64,000 nt of DNA from NCBI RefSeq assembly GCF_007431345.1, contig NZ_CP041730.1, forward strand, positions 2,852,001 to 2,916,000, read 5' to 3'. The translations under genes were made by a program, and so were the position numbers. This DNA is from Chitinimonas arctica (GTDB taxonomy: Bacteria; Pseudomonadota; Gammaproteobacteria; Burkholderiales; Chitinimonadaceae). Positions 24,761-34,800 of this stretch are shown here, piece by piece (the first letter of the stretch is position 1; each line of letters begins with the position of its first letter). The notes beneath the pieces were generated by a model, which was given only the letters and a program-made list of their open reading frames with translations, was not told where the DNA came from and did no database searches.

Positions 24761-27034
24761 TCAGAACAGATAATCGACCGTCACGCCCATCGTCCTGGGC
24801 TGTCCTACCTGGGCCAGGGTCGCGGTCTTCAGGAACATCACATTCCGGTTGGTCGCGTTCTTGACGTAGGCACGCACATTCCAGGCGGCACGCTGGTAGC
24901 CTGCATTGGCATCGACCAAGGTGTAACCGCCGGCCTTGAACTGCTCGTTATTGTCGATCTCCGAGTAGTACTTGCCGGTATGGGTCAGGTCGCCGCCGAA
25001 GTACCAGCCGCCGTCCAGGCGTTGCTTGAAGCCCAGATTGGCGGTGAACCTGGGTGCATAGTTGAAGTGATTGCCGGCGATAGCGGGATTGGCGGCCGGC
25101 GCGGTGTTCACCTTGGTATGCAGCCAGCCCAGCGAGCCATGCAATTCCAGCTGGCGGGTCACCATGCCGTTGGCGCTGACTTCCAGGCCATGGCTGCTGC
25201 CCTTGGGGATATTGACGAAGCGGCGGTTCAACAAGGCCTGGTAATCGTCGTAGCGATTGATGAACAGATTGGCGTTCAGGTTCAGGCGCTTGTCCAGCAA
25301 CTGCGAGCGGGTGCTGAATTCATAGGTGCTGACCTCTTCCTTGCCGTACTGGTAAAACTCGCTGGTGATCCAGTCCACGCTGCCGCCGCCGGCGTTATAA
25401 CCCTTGCGGGCGGTGAAGCCCACGGTGGTTTCGGGCGTGGCTTTGTAGCTGATGCCGAACTTGGGCAGGAACAGGGTTTCGGCGATATCGGTCTTGACGT
25501 AGCCGGTCCAGGGCTTGCCGGGCCAGGCGGTGACATCGCGGTTCTGCTTCTCGCGCTCCACGCGGCCGCCCAGGATCAGGTCGAGGCCGTTGGCTATAGT
25601 CAGGGTGGATTCGCCGAACAGGGCCAGGGTCTTGACCTTGTCGTCGCCGACGAAGCCGTCCGGTGCTGCATTCAGGTCTTGCTTGCGATCGTAATAGTAC
25701 AAGCCGACCACGCCGCTGAATGCGCCGCCGTTCGGGTCATAGACCAGGCGCGATTCCAGCGTATTGCTCTTCTCATCCATCTTCAGCGAAAAACGATCGG
25801 CGCCGGTTTCCTTGAACTTGGCGTCGTAGTCGCCGCGACTGTACTGCAGGTGGCCGGTGAGCGCATCCGAGAAGCGGTAGCGTACATCGGTGCTGACCGT
25901 GGTGTTGCTGGAATCCTGATAGCGGGTATTGGAGGCCAAGCCGCGGAATTGATAAGCGGTGAAATCACCGTCCACGGTGTTGAGGTATTCGCCCTTCTGG
26001 TCGCGGCGCGACAGGGTGAGCTTGGCCGACAGACCTGGTGCGGCCTTCGGTTGCCAGAGCAGTTTGGCACGCACGCTGCTGCGGCGGATTTCGGACGGGT
26101 CCCACGGCCATTCGCCCGGGTAATTGATAAAGCCCTTACCGCGCAAGCCTTCTGCGGTGATACGGAAAGCCAGTTCGTCTTCCACTAGCGGGCCGGACAC
26201 CATGCCCGCCAGGAGCGCCTTGCCGCCCTTGTTTTCGTAACCGGCCCGTACCGCGCCTTCGCGATGGAAGGTCGGATCATTGGTATTGACGACGATGGCG
26301 CCGCCTATGGTATTGCGGCCTTGGGTGGTGGATTGCGGGCCGCTCATCACTTCCATCTGGGCAACATCCCACAGGCCGGAATCGACATAGCGCTGGCCGG
26401 ACCAGCTTTCCGATACGCCATCCACCGACGTGCTGACCCGGGGGCGGGCGCCGGAGATAAACGAGAACACGCCCGTCGAAGGGCCGGTGCCCGCTACGCC
26501 ACGGATATTGGGGATGCCGGCGCCATTGGCGGTAACGTTAGGCGCGCGACTGACTACTTCATAGACCGAGCGCGATCCGCCCACATCCACGTCGCGGCCG
26601 CGCAGCACGGTCACGGCGGTGGTGGTTTCCTGCATGGAGCGGTCGATCTTTTCGCCGGTGACGGTGACGGCCGCCAGGGCGCCTTCCGCTGCGCCGACCT
26701 TGAAGCTGCCGTCCTTGTTGGCGGTGGCATGCATGCCGGCATCCGCCAGCAGCAAAGCCAACGCGCCCTGCGGACTATGGCTGCCCTGGACGGCCGGACC
26801 ATTCAGGTTCTTCACCAAGGCTTCGTCCACCAGCAGGGCCTTGCCCGATTGCTGGCTGAAAAGTTTGAGCTGGTCAGCCAGTCGGCCGGCTGGAATCCGA
26901 TAGTTCTGTGCTGCCGAAGTGGTGGTTTCTGCCGCATGGCTGGCGGGGACCAGCGCCATGGCGCTCAGACAGGCCAGGCTCAGTTTGCTGGCCAGCAGAA
27001 GGGCGTTGCGCTTGCGCGTACTGCGAATGTCCAT
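24761..27034 (-). CDS. TonB-dependent siderophore receptor with STN domain
   Basis: This is a 757-residue outer-membrane receptor. The signal peptide ends near SHA. An STN (secretin/TonB N-terminal) domain follows (about 45-115, RIPAGRLADQLKLFSQQSGK). The plug comes next, with VSRAPNVTANGAGIPNIRGV and VEVMSGPQ-like elements (MEVMSGPQSTTQGRNTIGG). The beta-barrel ends in Phe (VTVDYLF), the outer-membrane targeting end. It lies next to fes, divergent, with a Fur-like box between. It should import the ferric form of the siderophore made by the downstream NRPS. The STN domain usually talks to an anti-sigma factor, but none is in the window. Confidence 0.9.
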   Translation of the reverse strand: MDIRSTRKRNALLLASKLSLACLSAMALVPASHAAETTTSAAQNYRIPAGRLADQLKLFSQQSGKALLVDEALVKNLNGPAVQGSHSPQGALALLLADAGMHATANKDGSFKVGAAEGALAAVTVTGEKIDRSMQETTTAVTVLRGRDVDVGGSRSVYEVVSRAPNVTANGAGIPNIRGVAGTGPSTGVFSFISGARPRVSTSVDGVSESWSGQRYVDSGLWDVAQMEVMSGPQSTTQGRNTIGGAIVVNTNDPTFHREGAVRAGYENKGGKALLAGMVSGPLVEDELAFRITAEGLRGKGFINYPGEWPWDPSEIRRSSVRAKLLWQPKAAPGLSAKLTLSRRDQKGEYLNTVDGDFTAYQFRGLASNTRYQDSSNTTVSTDVRYRFSDALTGHLQYSRGDYDAKFKETGADRFSLKMDEKSNTLESRLVYDPNGGAFSGVVGLYYYDRKQDLNAAPDGFVGDDKVKTLALFGESTLTIANGLDLILGGRVEREKQNRDVTAWPGKPWTGYVKTDIAETLFLPKFGISYKATPETTVGFTARKGYNAGGGSVDWITSEFYQYGKEEVSTYEFSTRSQLLDKRLNLNANLFINRYDDYQALLNRRFVNIPKGSSHGLEVSANGMVTRQLELHGSLGWLHTKVNTAPAANPAIAGNHFNYAPRFTANLGFKQRLDGGWYFGGDLTHTGKYYSEIDNNEQFKAGGYTLVDANAGYQRAAWNVRAYVKNATNRNVMFLKTATLAQVGQPRTMGVTVDYLF

Positions 27035-27097
27035 CTGTTTCTATCCCTGTGATTTGGCACGTTGGCGGGCAACGTATTTTCAATGTTGAATACAAAT

Positions 27098-27116
27098 GAT
27101 AATATTTCTCATTATT
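27098..27116. promoter_or_regulatory. Fur box-like site between receptor gene and fes
   Basis: GATAATATTTCTCATTATT matches the 19-bp Fur consensus at 14 of 19 positions. It lies 64 bases before the receptor start and about 100 bases before fes, suiting iron-dependent repression of both divergent units. Confidence 0.65.
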
Positions 27117-27218
27117 GTGCGCAATGTGATCCGCATATTTCCTATGCGTCACGCATGAAGTGATGCGTTTTTGTGCAAGGCGCTGCATGCCTTTCCAAGG
27201 GATAGAGGGGGAGTGATT

Positions 27219-28520
27219 TTGAACTCAGCGGCATCCGAAACGGCAGCCTGGCTGCAAGCGCTGGAAGTGGGCAGCGAGCGATGGTGGCAAGCCGTCGCCG
27301 ATCGCGGCGCACCTTTTTGCGAACAGATTACCGAGGATACGGTCTGCGCCACCTTCCTTTGGCGCGATCCACAGGGCGGACCCAAGCAGTCGAGCACCCT
27401 GCGGGTGTTTATCGACGTGAACTCGGTCACCAATCACCACAGCCTTGAACCGGCCTCGCTGACCCGCATCGGCGAGACCGATGTCTGGTACTGGCAAGCC
27501 GTCCTGCCAGCCGACTGGCGTGGCAGCTACCTGTTCATTCCGGTCGGCGAAGCGAACCTGCCGCCGTCTCCGGTGGGCGAGCTGGATGTGCAGCGCAATC
27601 GTCATCGGCAATGGTGGCGGGCCGTACTCGACCACGCTCAGCCCGATGCACTCAACCCGCGCCGCCCCCATGCCAGTGCCTGGGGTGGCGCCTTATCGGC
27701 GCTGCACCTGCCGCAGGCGCCGGACCAATCGGCATGGCAGCAGGTGGACAGCGGTCAATATGCCCAGCCAGCCACGCTGCGGACGCTCGACTGGCACAGC
27801 GAGCTGCTCGGCAATCGGCGTCGGATCTGGATCCATGCCACCGGAGCGGGCCTGGACGAGGCGCAGCGCCGGCAGCGGCCGCTGGTTCTCTTGCTGGATG
27901 GCCAGCATTGGGCCATGAGCATGCCCATCTACTCGGCGCTGGACAGCGAAACCGCCGCCGGCCGGCTGCCTCCCGCCGTCTATGTATTGATCGATGTGAT
28001 CGATGGCGCGCGCAGGCAGGAGGAATTGTCCTGCGAGCCCTTGTTCTGGCAGGCGGTACAGGCGGAATTGCTACCGAAGGCGGCCGCCATTGAACCGTTC
28101 AGCGACGAAGCCGGCCACACGGTGGTGGCCGGACAAAGCCTGGGCGGCTTGTCCGCCGCCTATGCCGGCTTGCACTGGCCGGAACGCTTTGGCCGCGTGC
28201 TGAGCCAATCGGGCTCATTCTGGTGGCCCCACGTCAATTTGCTCGATGCCCCGCCCGGTCAGCCCTGTCCACGCAAACCCGGCAGCCGGGGCCGGCTGGC
28301 CGAGCATCTGGCGGCCGGCAAGCTGGCACAAGGTGGACTGCGCGTGTTCATGGAAGTCGGCAGCCGCGAGGACGTCATGATCGATGTGAACGACAGCCTG
28401 CACGAAGGCCTGCGCCAGGCCGGCCACGAAGTCCATTACCGCCGTTTCGAAGGCGGGCACGACTGGTTGTGCTGGCGCGGCGGCCTGCTGGATGGCCTGT
28501 CCTGCCTGCTGGCCCCGTAG
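27219..28520 (+). CDS. fes: Enterochelin esterase Fes-like protein
   Basis: This is a 433-residue alpha/beta-hydrolase that cleaves the ester backbone of ferric catecholate siderophores in the cytoplasm to free iron. An N-terminal Fes domain (about 1-180) precedes the catalytic part. The nucleophile motif GQSLGG has Ser307, and GGHDW holds the likely catalytic His414. The start is uncertain: a TTG at 27219 sits 5 bases after GGGGGAG and is preferred, while a GTG at 27213 is in frame. It is followed by mbtH and the NRPS on the same strand, forming one operon downstream of a Fur-like box. Confidence 0.9.
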   Translation: MNSAASETAAWLQALEVGSERWWQAVADRGAPFCEQITEDTVCATFLWRDPQGGPKQSSTLRVFIDVNSVTNHHSLEPASLTRIGETDVWYWQAVLPADWRGSYLFIPVGEANLPPSPVGELDVQRNRHRQWWRAVLDHAQPDALNPRRPHASAWGGALSALHLPQAPDQSAWQQVDSGQYAQPATLRTLDWHSELLGNRRRIWIHATGAGLDEAQRRQRPLVLLLDGQHWAMSMPIYSALDSETAAGRLPPAVYVLIDVIDGARRQEELSCEPLFWQAVQAELLPKAAAIEPFSDEAGHTVVAGQSLGGLSAAYAGLHWPERFGRVLSQSGSFWWPHVNLLDAPPGQPCPRKPGSRGRLAEHLAAGKLAQGGLRVFMEVGSREDVMIDVNDSLHEGLRQAGHEVHYRRFEGGHDWLCWRGGLLDGLSCLLAP

Positions 28521-28585
28521 ATCTGCCCGAATACATTGCAAAGCCACCCCTGGCGGGTAGGCAATCCATATTAAGGAGAGAAACC

Positions 28586-28797
28586 ATGAGTACCGAAGCG
28601 CAAAACCCGTTCGATGACGAAAGCCTGAGTTTCCTGGTGTTGGTGAACGAGCAGGAGCAGTACAGCCTCTGGCCCACCGTGGCCGCCGCACCGGCCGGTT
28701 GGCGCACCGTTCTGGGCCGGATAGCCGCGCCGCCTGCATGGACTACCTGGACCGCAATTGGACCGATATCCGGCCAGGTCAGCTGCGCAGCGCGTAA
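28586..28797 (+). pseudogene. MbtH-like NRPS partner protein, one base short
   Basis: MbtH proteins are about 70-residue chaperones needed by many adenylation domains. From the ATG (AAGGAGAG 5 bases before) the sequence NPFDDESLSFLVLVNEQEQY is typical, then TVLG. The conserved end, SRAACMDYLDRNWTDIRPGQ, lies in another frame and stops at 28797. One additional G at 28714-28716 joins them into a normal 70-residue protein. Because the large downstream NRPS is intact and would need it, a sequencing or assembly error is as likely as a real mutation. Confidence 0.82.
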
Positions 28798-28880
28798 AGC
28801 GCCCTACGCAGCGATCAAAGTTCATTTACTTCTTTGCCGGCCCAGCGGGGCCAGGTATCAGCGGTCAAGGGAAATACATT

Positions 28881-31800
28881 GTGTTAAGTACTGCCAAGTT
28901 GCACACGCCATCCGCCACCGAGTTGGCGCTTCCACTGCTCGGTTCCCAGTTGGGTATCTGGCTGGCGGACCAGATCGGTGCGCCGGGGAATGCCTATACC
29001 GTGGCGCACTATATCGAGCTGGCCGGTCCCATGGATATTCCCTTGCTGTGCCAGGCGATTCGCCAGGGCCTGGCCGAGGCCGATACCCCCTTGGCCCGCT
29101 TCGCCGATACCCCGGCGGGGCCGCTGCAGTTCCTGCCGCAGGGTATTCAGGCGGCGGACCTGCCCGAACCGGCTTGCCTGGACCTGCGCGGTGAGGCTGA
29201 TCCGGGTTTGGCTGCCCAAGCCTTGATGCGAGCCGACCTGGACCGCCCCTTGGCCGCCGATGCCGAGGAGCCGCTTTATCGGCATATCCTGCTGCGTCTG
29301 GATGAACAGCGCTGGCTTTGGTACCAGCGCTATCACCATGTCTGCGTCGATGGCTATAGCTTTGCCGCGCTGAGCCGGCGCATGGCCGACATCTATACCG
29401 CGCTGCGGCAAGGCCGCCCCGCCGGCGATAGCCCCTTCGTCTCCTTTGCCCGCGTGGTTGCGGAACGGCAAACCTACCTGGCCTCGGATGCCTGTGCGCG
29501 CGACAAGGCCTTCTGGCAGGAATACGCGCACACGCTGGCCATGCCGGTCAGCTTGTCCAGCCGCGAGGCGCGCGCGGCGCAAAGCGTGGCCAACACCGAG
29601 GTATTGCGCCATAGCCTGCAATTGGATGCCGATCGCTTGAGCCGGGCAGCGACGGCGTTGCCGGGACCCGCGCTCAGCGCCGCCGAGATGGCGATGGCCG
29701 GCCTGTTCGCCTACCTGGCGCGCATGAGTGGTGAACGCCATATCGTGGCCGGCATTCCGTTTATGCAGCGTATGGGTTCGGTGGCGATACGGGCGCTGGG
29801 CCCGGTGGTCAATGTGCTGCCGCTGCAATTGGAAGTGGATACGGCACTGAGCCTGGCCGAGCTGGCGCAGCGCCTGGCCGCCGAGTTCAAGCGGATCCGG
29901 CGGCACGAACGCTATAGCGCCGAGCAAATGCAGCGCGATATGGGCCTGATCGGCTCCGGCCGCGCGCTCTATGGTCCCACCATCAATCTGAAGATCTACG
30001 AACAGGGCCTGGACCTGGCCGGGACGCCGGGCAATACCCGCCTGTTGGCGGCCGGCCCGGTGGAAGACCTGGAATTCGGCCTGTGGCAGGTCGATGGCGT
30101 GCTGACGGTCGAATTGGCGGCCAATCCGGCCCGTTACAGCGAAGCGGAACTGCAACTGCATTGCCTGCGCCTGGAAGGACTTTTCCAGGCCCTCCTGGCG
30201 GACGGGCAGCGCGCCATCGCGGCACCCGAGCTGTTGGGCACGCTGGAACGCGGCCAACTGGCCGCGTGGTCGCAAGGCACAAACCTGGCTGCGCCAGCTG
30301 CTGTACGCACGGTGCTGGATATCTTCGCGCAGCGCGCCGAAGGCGTGGGACAACGCGCCTTGGTTTGCGATGGGGCGGAACTGGATTTTGCCGCGCTGAC
30401 CACGCGCGTCGCGCAATTGGGTCGGGAATTGCTGGCCCAGGGCGTCTCGGTCGGCAGCGTGGTGGCCATCGCGGTACCCCGCGGCATCGATAGCGTGGTC
30501 AGCCTGCTGGCAGTGCTGTCGGCTGGGGCCGCCTATCTGCCCCTGGACCTGGATTATCCGGCCGAGCGCCTGGCGCTGATGCTGGCCGATGCCAAGCCGG
30601 CCCTGTTGCTGACCACGGTTGCCACGCAGGCCCGCCTGCCGCTTGGCGTACCACGGCTATGCCTCGATGAGGCGGCCGTATGCAGCCGCCTGGGCGCCCA
30701 TGCCGGCACGACGATCAGCGATGCCGAGCGCAGCGAACCGCTACAGGCCGCGCACCTGGCCTATCTGATCTACACCTCCGGTTCCACCGGCACGCCCAAG
30801 GGCGTGATGGTGACCCATGGCGGTTTGCTCAATCTGCTGCTTTCGCACCAGGCCGGCATTTATGGCGACACGTTGGCACGCCTGGACGGCCGGCGTCTAA
30901 GGGCGGTGCACAGCACTTCCTTCTCCTTCGATGCCTCCTGGGAACAACTGATCTGGCTGTTGCTGGGCCAGGAACTCCATCTGTGCGACGAAGAACTGCG
31001 CCGCGATGCCCAGGCCCTGGTGGCGCTGGTGCGGGCGCAGCGCATCGACGCGGTCGATGTGCCACCCTCCATGCTGCAGCAATTATTGGCCTGTGGCCTG
31101 ATGGCGGCCGGACAGCATCACCCCGTGCTGGTCATGACCGGTAGCGAGGCGGTGTCGCCGGCCCTGTGGCGCGAGCTGCGCCAGTATCCGGATCTGCAGG
31201 TACATAACTTCTACGGCCCCACCGAATACACGGTCGATACCTTGAGCGCGGCCGTCGCCGTGGCGACCGAGCCGGTGATTGGCCGGCCGCTCGCCAATAC
31301 CCGTATCCATGTACTCGACAAATCGCTGCGGCCGGTGCCGGTCGGCGTGGTGGGCGAACTCTATATCGCCGGCCCCGGCCTGGCGCGCGGCTACCTGGAC
31401 CGCCCGGCCATGACGGCAAGCCGATTCGTGGCCGATCCCTTTGCCGACGGCGAGCGGATGTACCGCAGCGGCGACCTGGTGCGTTGGCGTACGGACGGCC
31501 AGCTGGAATTCATCGGCCGTGACGATCAGCAGATCAAGGTACGGGGCTTCCGTATCGAGCTGGGCGAGATCGAACATGCCCTGGCCACCTTGGATGGCGT
31601 AAGCGACGCGGTGGTCCTGCCCGAGGCGGTGGGCGGCAATACCCGCTTGAACGGCTATTGCACCCTGGCTGGAGTAGCGTCGGACGAGTGGGATGCCGAA
31701 GCGGCGGGCGCTGCCTTGTTGGCCCAACTGGCGGAAGTGCTGCCCGACTATATGGTGCCGGCCAGCCTGCGCGTGCTGCCGGCCTGGCCCATGACGGTCA

Positions 31801-34800
31801 ACGGCAAGATCGACAAGCGTGCCCTGGCCGCCATGGCGCCGGCGCCCGTCCGGCGCGGCCGGGCCGCCGAGGGCGAGGCGGAGCGCCTGGTCTGTGCCGG
31901 TGTCGCCAGCGTATTGGGCTTGGCCGAGGTCGGCGCCGACGACGATTTCTTCAACCTGGGCGGCGACAGTATTTCCGCCATGAGCCTGGGAACCGAATTG
32001 CGTCGCGCCGGCTTTCTGCTGCGGCCGCGCGATATCTTCGCGCAGCGCTCGCCCGCCCGCATGGCAACGGTATTGCAAGCCCTGGCGACCAAGCAGGACG
32101 ACCATGCCGCCCTGGACAAGGGCGGTGAAATCGGGCGTTTGCCCATCATCAGCTGGTTCGCCCAGCACCATGGCCTGGAGCGTCGTTTCGCCCAGGCCGT
32201 GCTGTTGTCCATCCCCACCGAGGTCGAGGCGCGCCATCTGGCGCTAGCCCTGCTGGCCTTGCAGCGCGCGCATCCGGTCTTGCGGGCGCGGGTGGCAGGC
32301 GGGCAACTGGTGGTGGCAGCCATGCCGGCCGAGTTGGATGCGCGCATCCTGCACGAAGCACCAGGCCAGCCGGCCGATCCGGATGCGCTGTTCCAGGCGG
32401 CCGCCAAGCGCCTGGATCCCGCCAGCGGCTTGATGATGCAAGTGGTGCGTTTCCAGGCCGACGGGCGCACCCGGCTGCTGCTGGCCATGCACCACCTGGT
32501 GGTGGACGGCGTGTCCTGGCGTATCCTGCTGCCGGAACTGGAAGCCGCCTGCCTGGCCGCGGTAGCCGGCGCGACGCCCATGCTGGCGCGGGAAGACCTA
32601 TCGCTGCGGGATTGGGCACAGCTGCTGGCCGAGGAAGTGCCGGCCCGCCGCGGCGAACTGGCGCTTTGGCGTGGCATCCTGGCCGAGCCGCAGGCGCCGC
32701 TGGCAAAGGGCGCGCTGGACGCGCAGCGTGACAATTACGGGTCGGCCGGACAAGCGCGCACCTTGCTTGACCAGGCCTTGACCGAGGCGATGTTGCTGAC
32801 GTTGCCGCAGGCCTATCGCGCCAACGTCGAAGAAATCGTGCTGGCCGCCGTTGCCATGGCTTGCGGTGAAGTCTTCCAGGCGCCCGGCCTGCGCTTCTCG
32901 ATGGAGTCGCATGGCCGTCAAGCCATTACCGAACAGGTGGACCTGGGCCGCACGGTCGGTTGGCTGACCGCCGAGTACCCGGTCGCCTTCGACCTGCATA
33001 CCGCCCTGGCCAATCCGGATAGCGGTGCCGAAGCGATACGCGCCATCAAGCGCGCAATGCGCTGCATTCCCGATCGCGGCCTGGGCTACGGCGTATTGCG
33101 CTATCTCGACGATGAGCATGGTCCGGCCCTGGCCGCGCTGGAGGCGCTCAACCGTCCGCCCGTACTATTCAATTATCTCGGCCGTTTCAATGGCGGTAGC
33201 GGCGACTGGATGCCGCAACGGGCAGGCGGCTGTTTCGCCGACAGCTTCGCCGTGGACGTGGACCCGGCCATGCCCTTGCTGCACGGCATGGAAATCAATG
33301 TCTTCGTCGAGGAAACCCGGCAGGGACCTGCCCTGGCCATCAACTGGACCTGGGCGCAAAGCTTGTTCGATGCCGATATCGTCGACACGCTGCATCAACG
33401 TATCGCCCACCATGCCGCCTCGCTGCTGCGCTTCGCCACGGCCAACCCAGCGGCGGCGGCCGACACCCTGGTGGCGGCGGAAACGCAACTGGGCGGTGGC
33501 CAGACGCTGGACGATGCCGCGCTGGGCCAGCTGTGCCATCGCTATGGACCGCTAGCCGCGGTACTGCCGGTATTGCCTTTGCAGGAAGGGCTGCTATTCC
33601 ATGCCCAACTGGGCGAGTCGGCCAGCAAGTACAACTCCATTACCCGTCTGGATTTCACCGGGCCGGTGGTGGAAGAAGGCCTGCGCGACGCGCTGGAAGC
33701 CGTTTTGGCCCGCCATCCGCAGTTGGGCGCCTTGTTCGACAGCGAACTGCGGCGCGAGCCGCTGCAATTGCTGCCGCTGGCCACGCGGGCCGAGCGCCGC
33801 TGGCCCTGGTCCCGTTGCAGCCTGGCCGGCGTGCCGGAAGCGGAATGGGCTGAGCGCCTGCATGCCCTGGAGCGCGCCGAGCTGGATCGCGATTTCGCCA
33901 TCGGCGCCGCTGATGCCGGACCGCTCTTGCACGCCCTCCTGGTCGAGCTGGACGGCGACCGGCACGCCCTGTTCCTGACCGCCCATCACCTGGTGGTGGA
34001 CGGCTGGTCCACGCCCATCCTGTTGCGCGACTTCCTCAAAGCCTATGGCGACGGACCGCAGAGCCTGCGCCCGACCCGCGTGGACTATCCCACCGTGGTG
34101 CGCGCCCTGGCAGGCCGCGACCTGGCCGCCGCGCGGCAGGTCTGGCGCGAGGTCCTGGCGGATGTCAAGCCCACCCTGCTGTTCGAAGGCGCCACGGCGG
34201 CGCCGGCTGTGCATGAGTTTGAATTGGTGGTGCCGAAGGACTTGGAACAAGCCCTGGCGGCTTGCTACCGGCAATATGGCTTGACCCTCAATACGGTCAT
34301 GCAGGGAGCCTGGGGGGCCTTGCTGTCCATTCTTACCGGCCGTGACGACGTGGTATTCGGTTCGCCGGTATCCGGCCGTTTCAGCCCGGTGGACGGTATC
34401 GACGAACATATCGGCTTGTTCAGCAATACCATTCCGGTGCGGGTGCGCCTGCAAGCTGACTTGTCCTTGTGGGCACAATTCGCCGCCGTCCAGGCGCAGC
34501 AGATCCAGTTGCTGGAAAACGATGGCCTGGGACTGGGCGAGATCCAGCGGCTGGCCGGTGCGCCGACGCTGTTCGATACCCTGTTGGTGGTCGAGAACTA
34601 CCCCGACCAGGACGACCTGCATGCCCGCGAATACCAGGGGGCCCGTTTGGGTGCGCTGCGCAACCGCGGCCATACCCACTATCCGCTGACCATCCTGGTG
34701 CTGCCGGGCGAGCGCTTACGCCTGTTGATCGAGTACCGCGACCTGGTCCGCGAACCGGCGCAATTGGCCGAACGCCTGCTGATGCTGCTGGAACATCTGG

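Noticed and set aside
28884..34679. Other long antisense frames under the NRPS (for example 28884-30416 and 33594-34679)
   Set aside because: Same reason: composition artefacts of a GC-rich reading frame.
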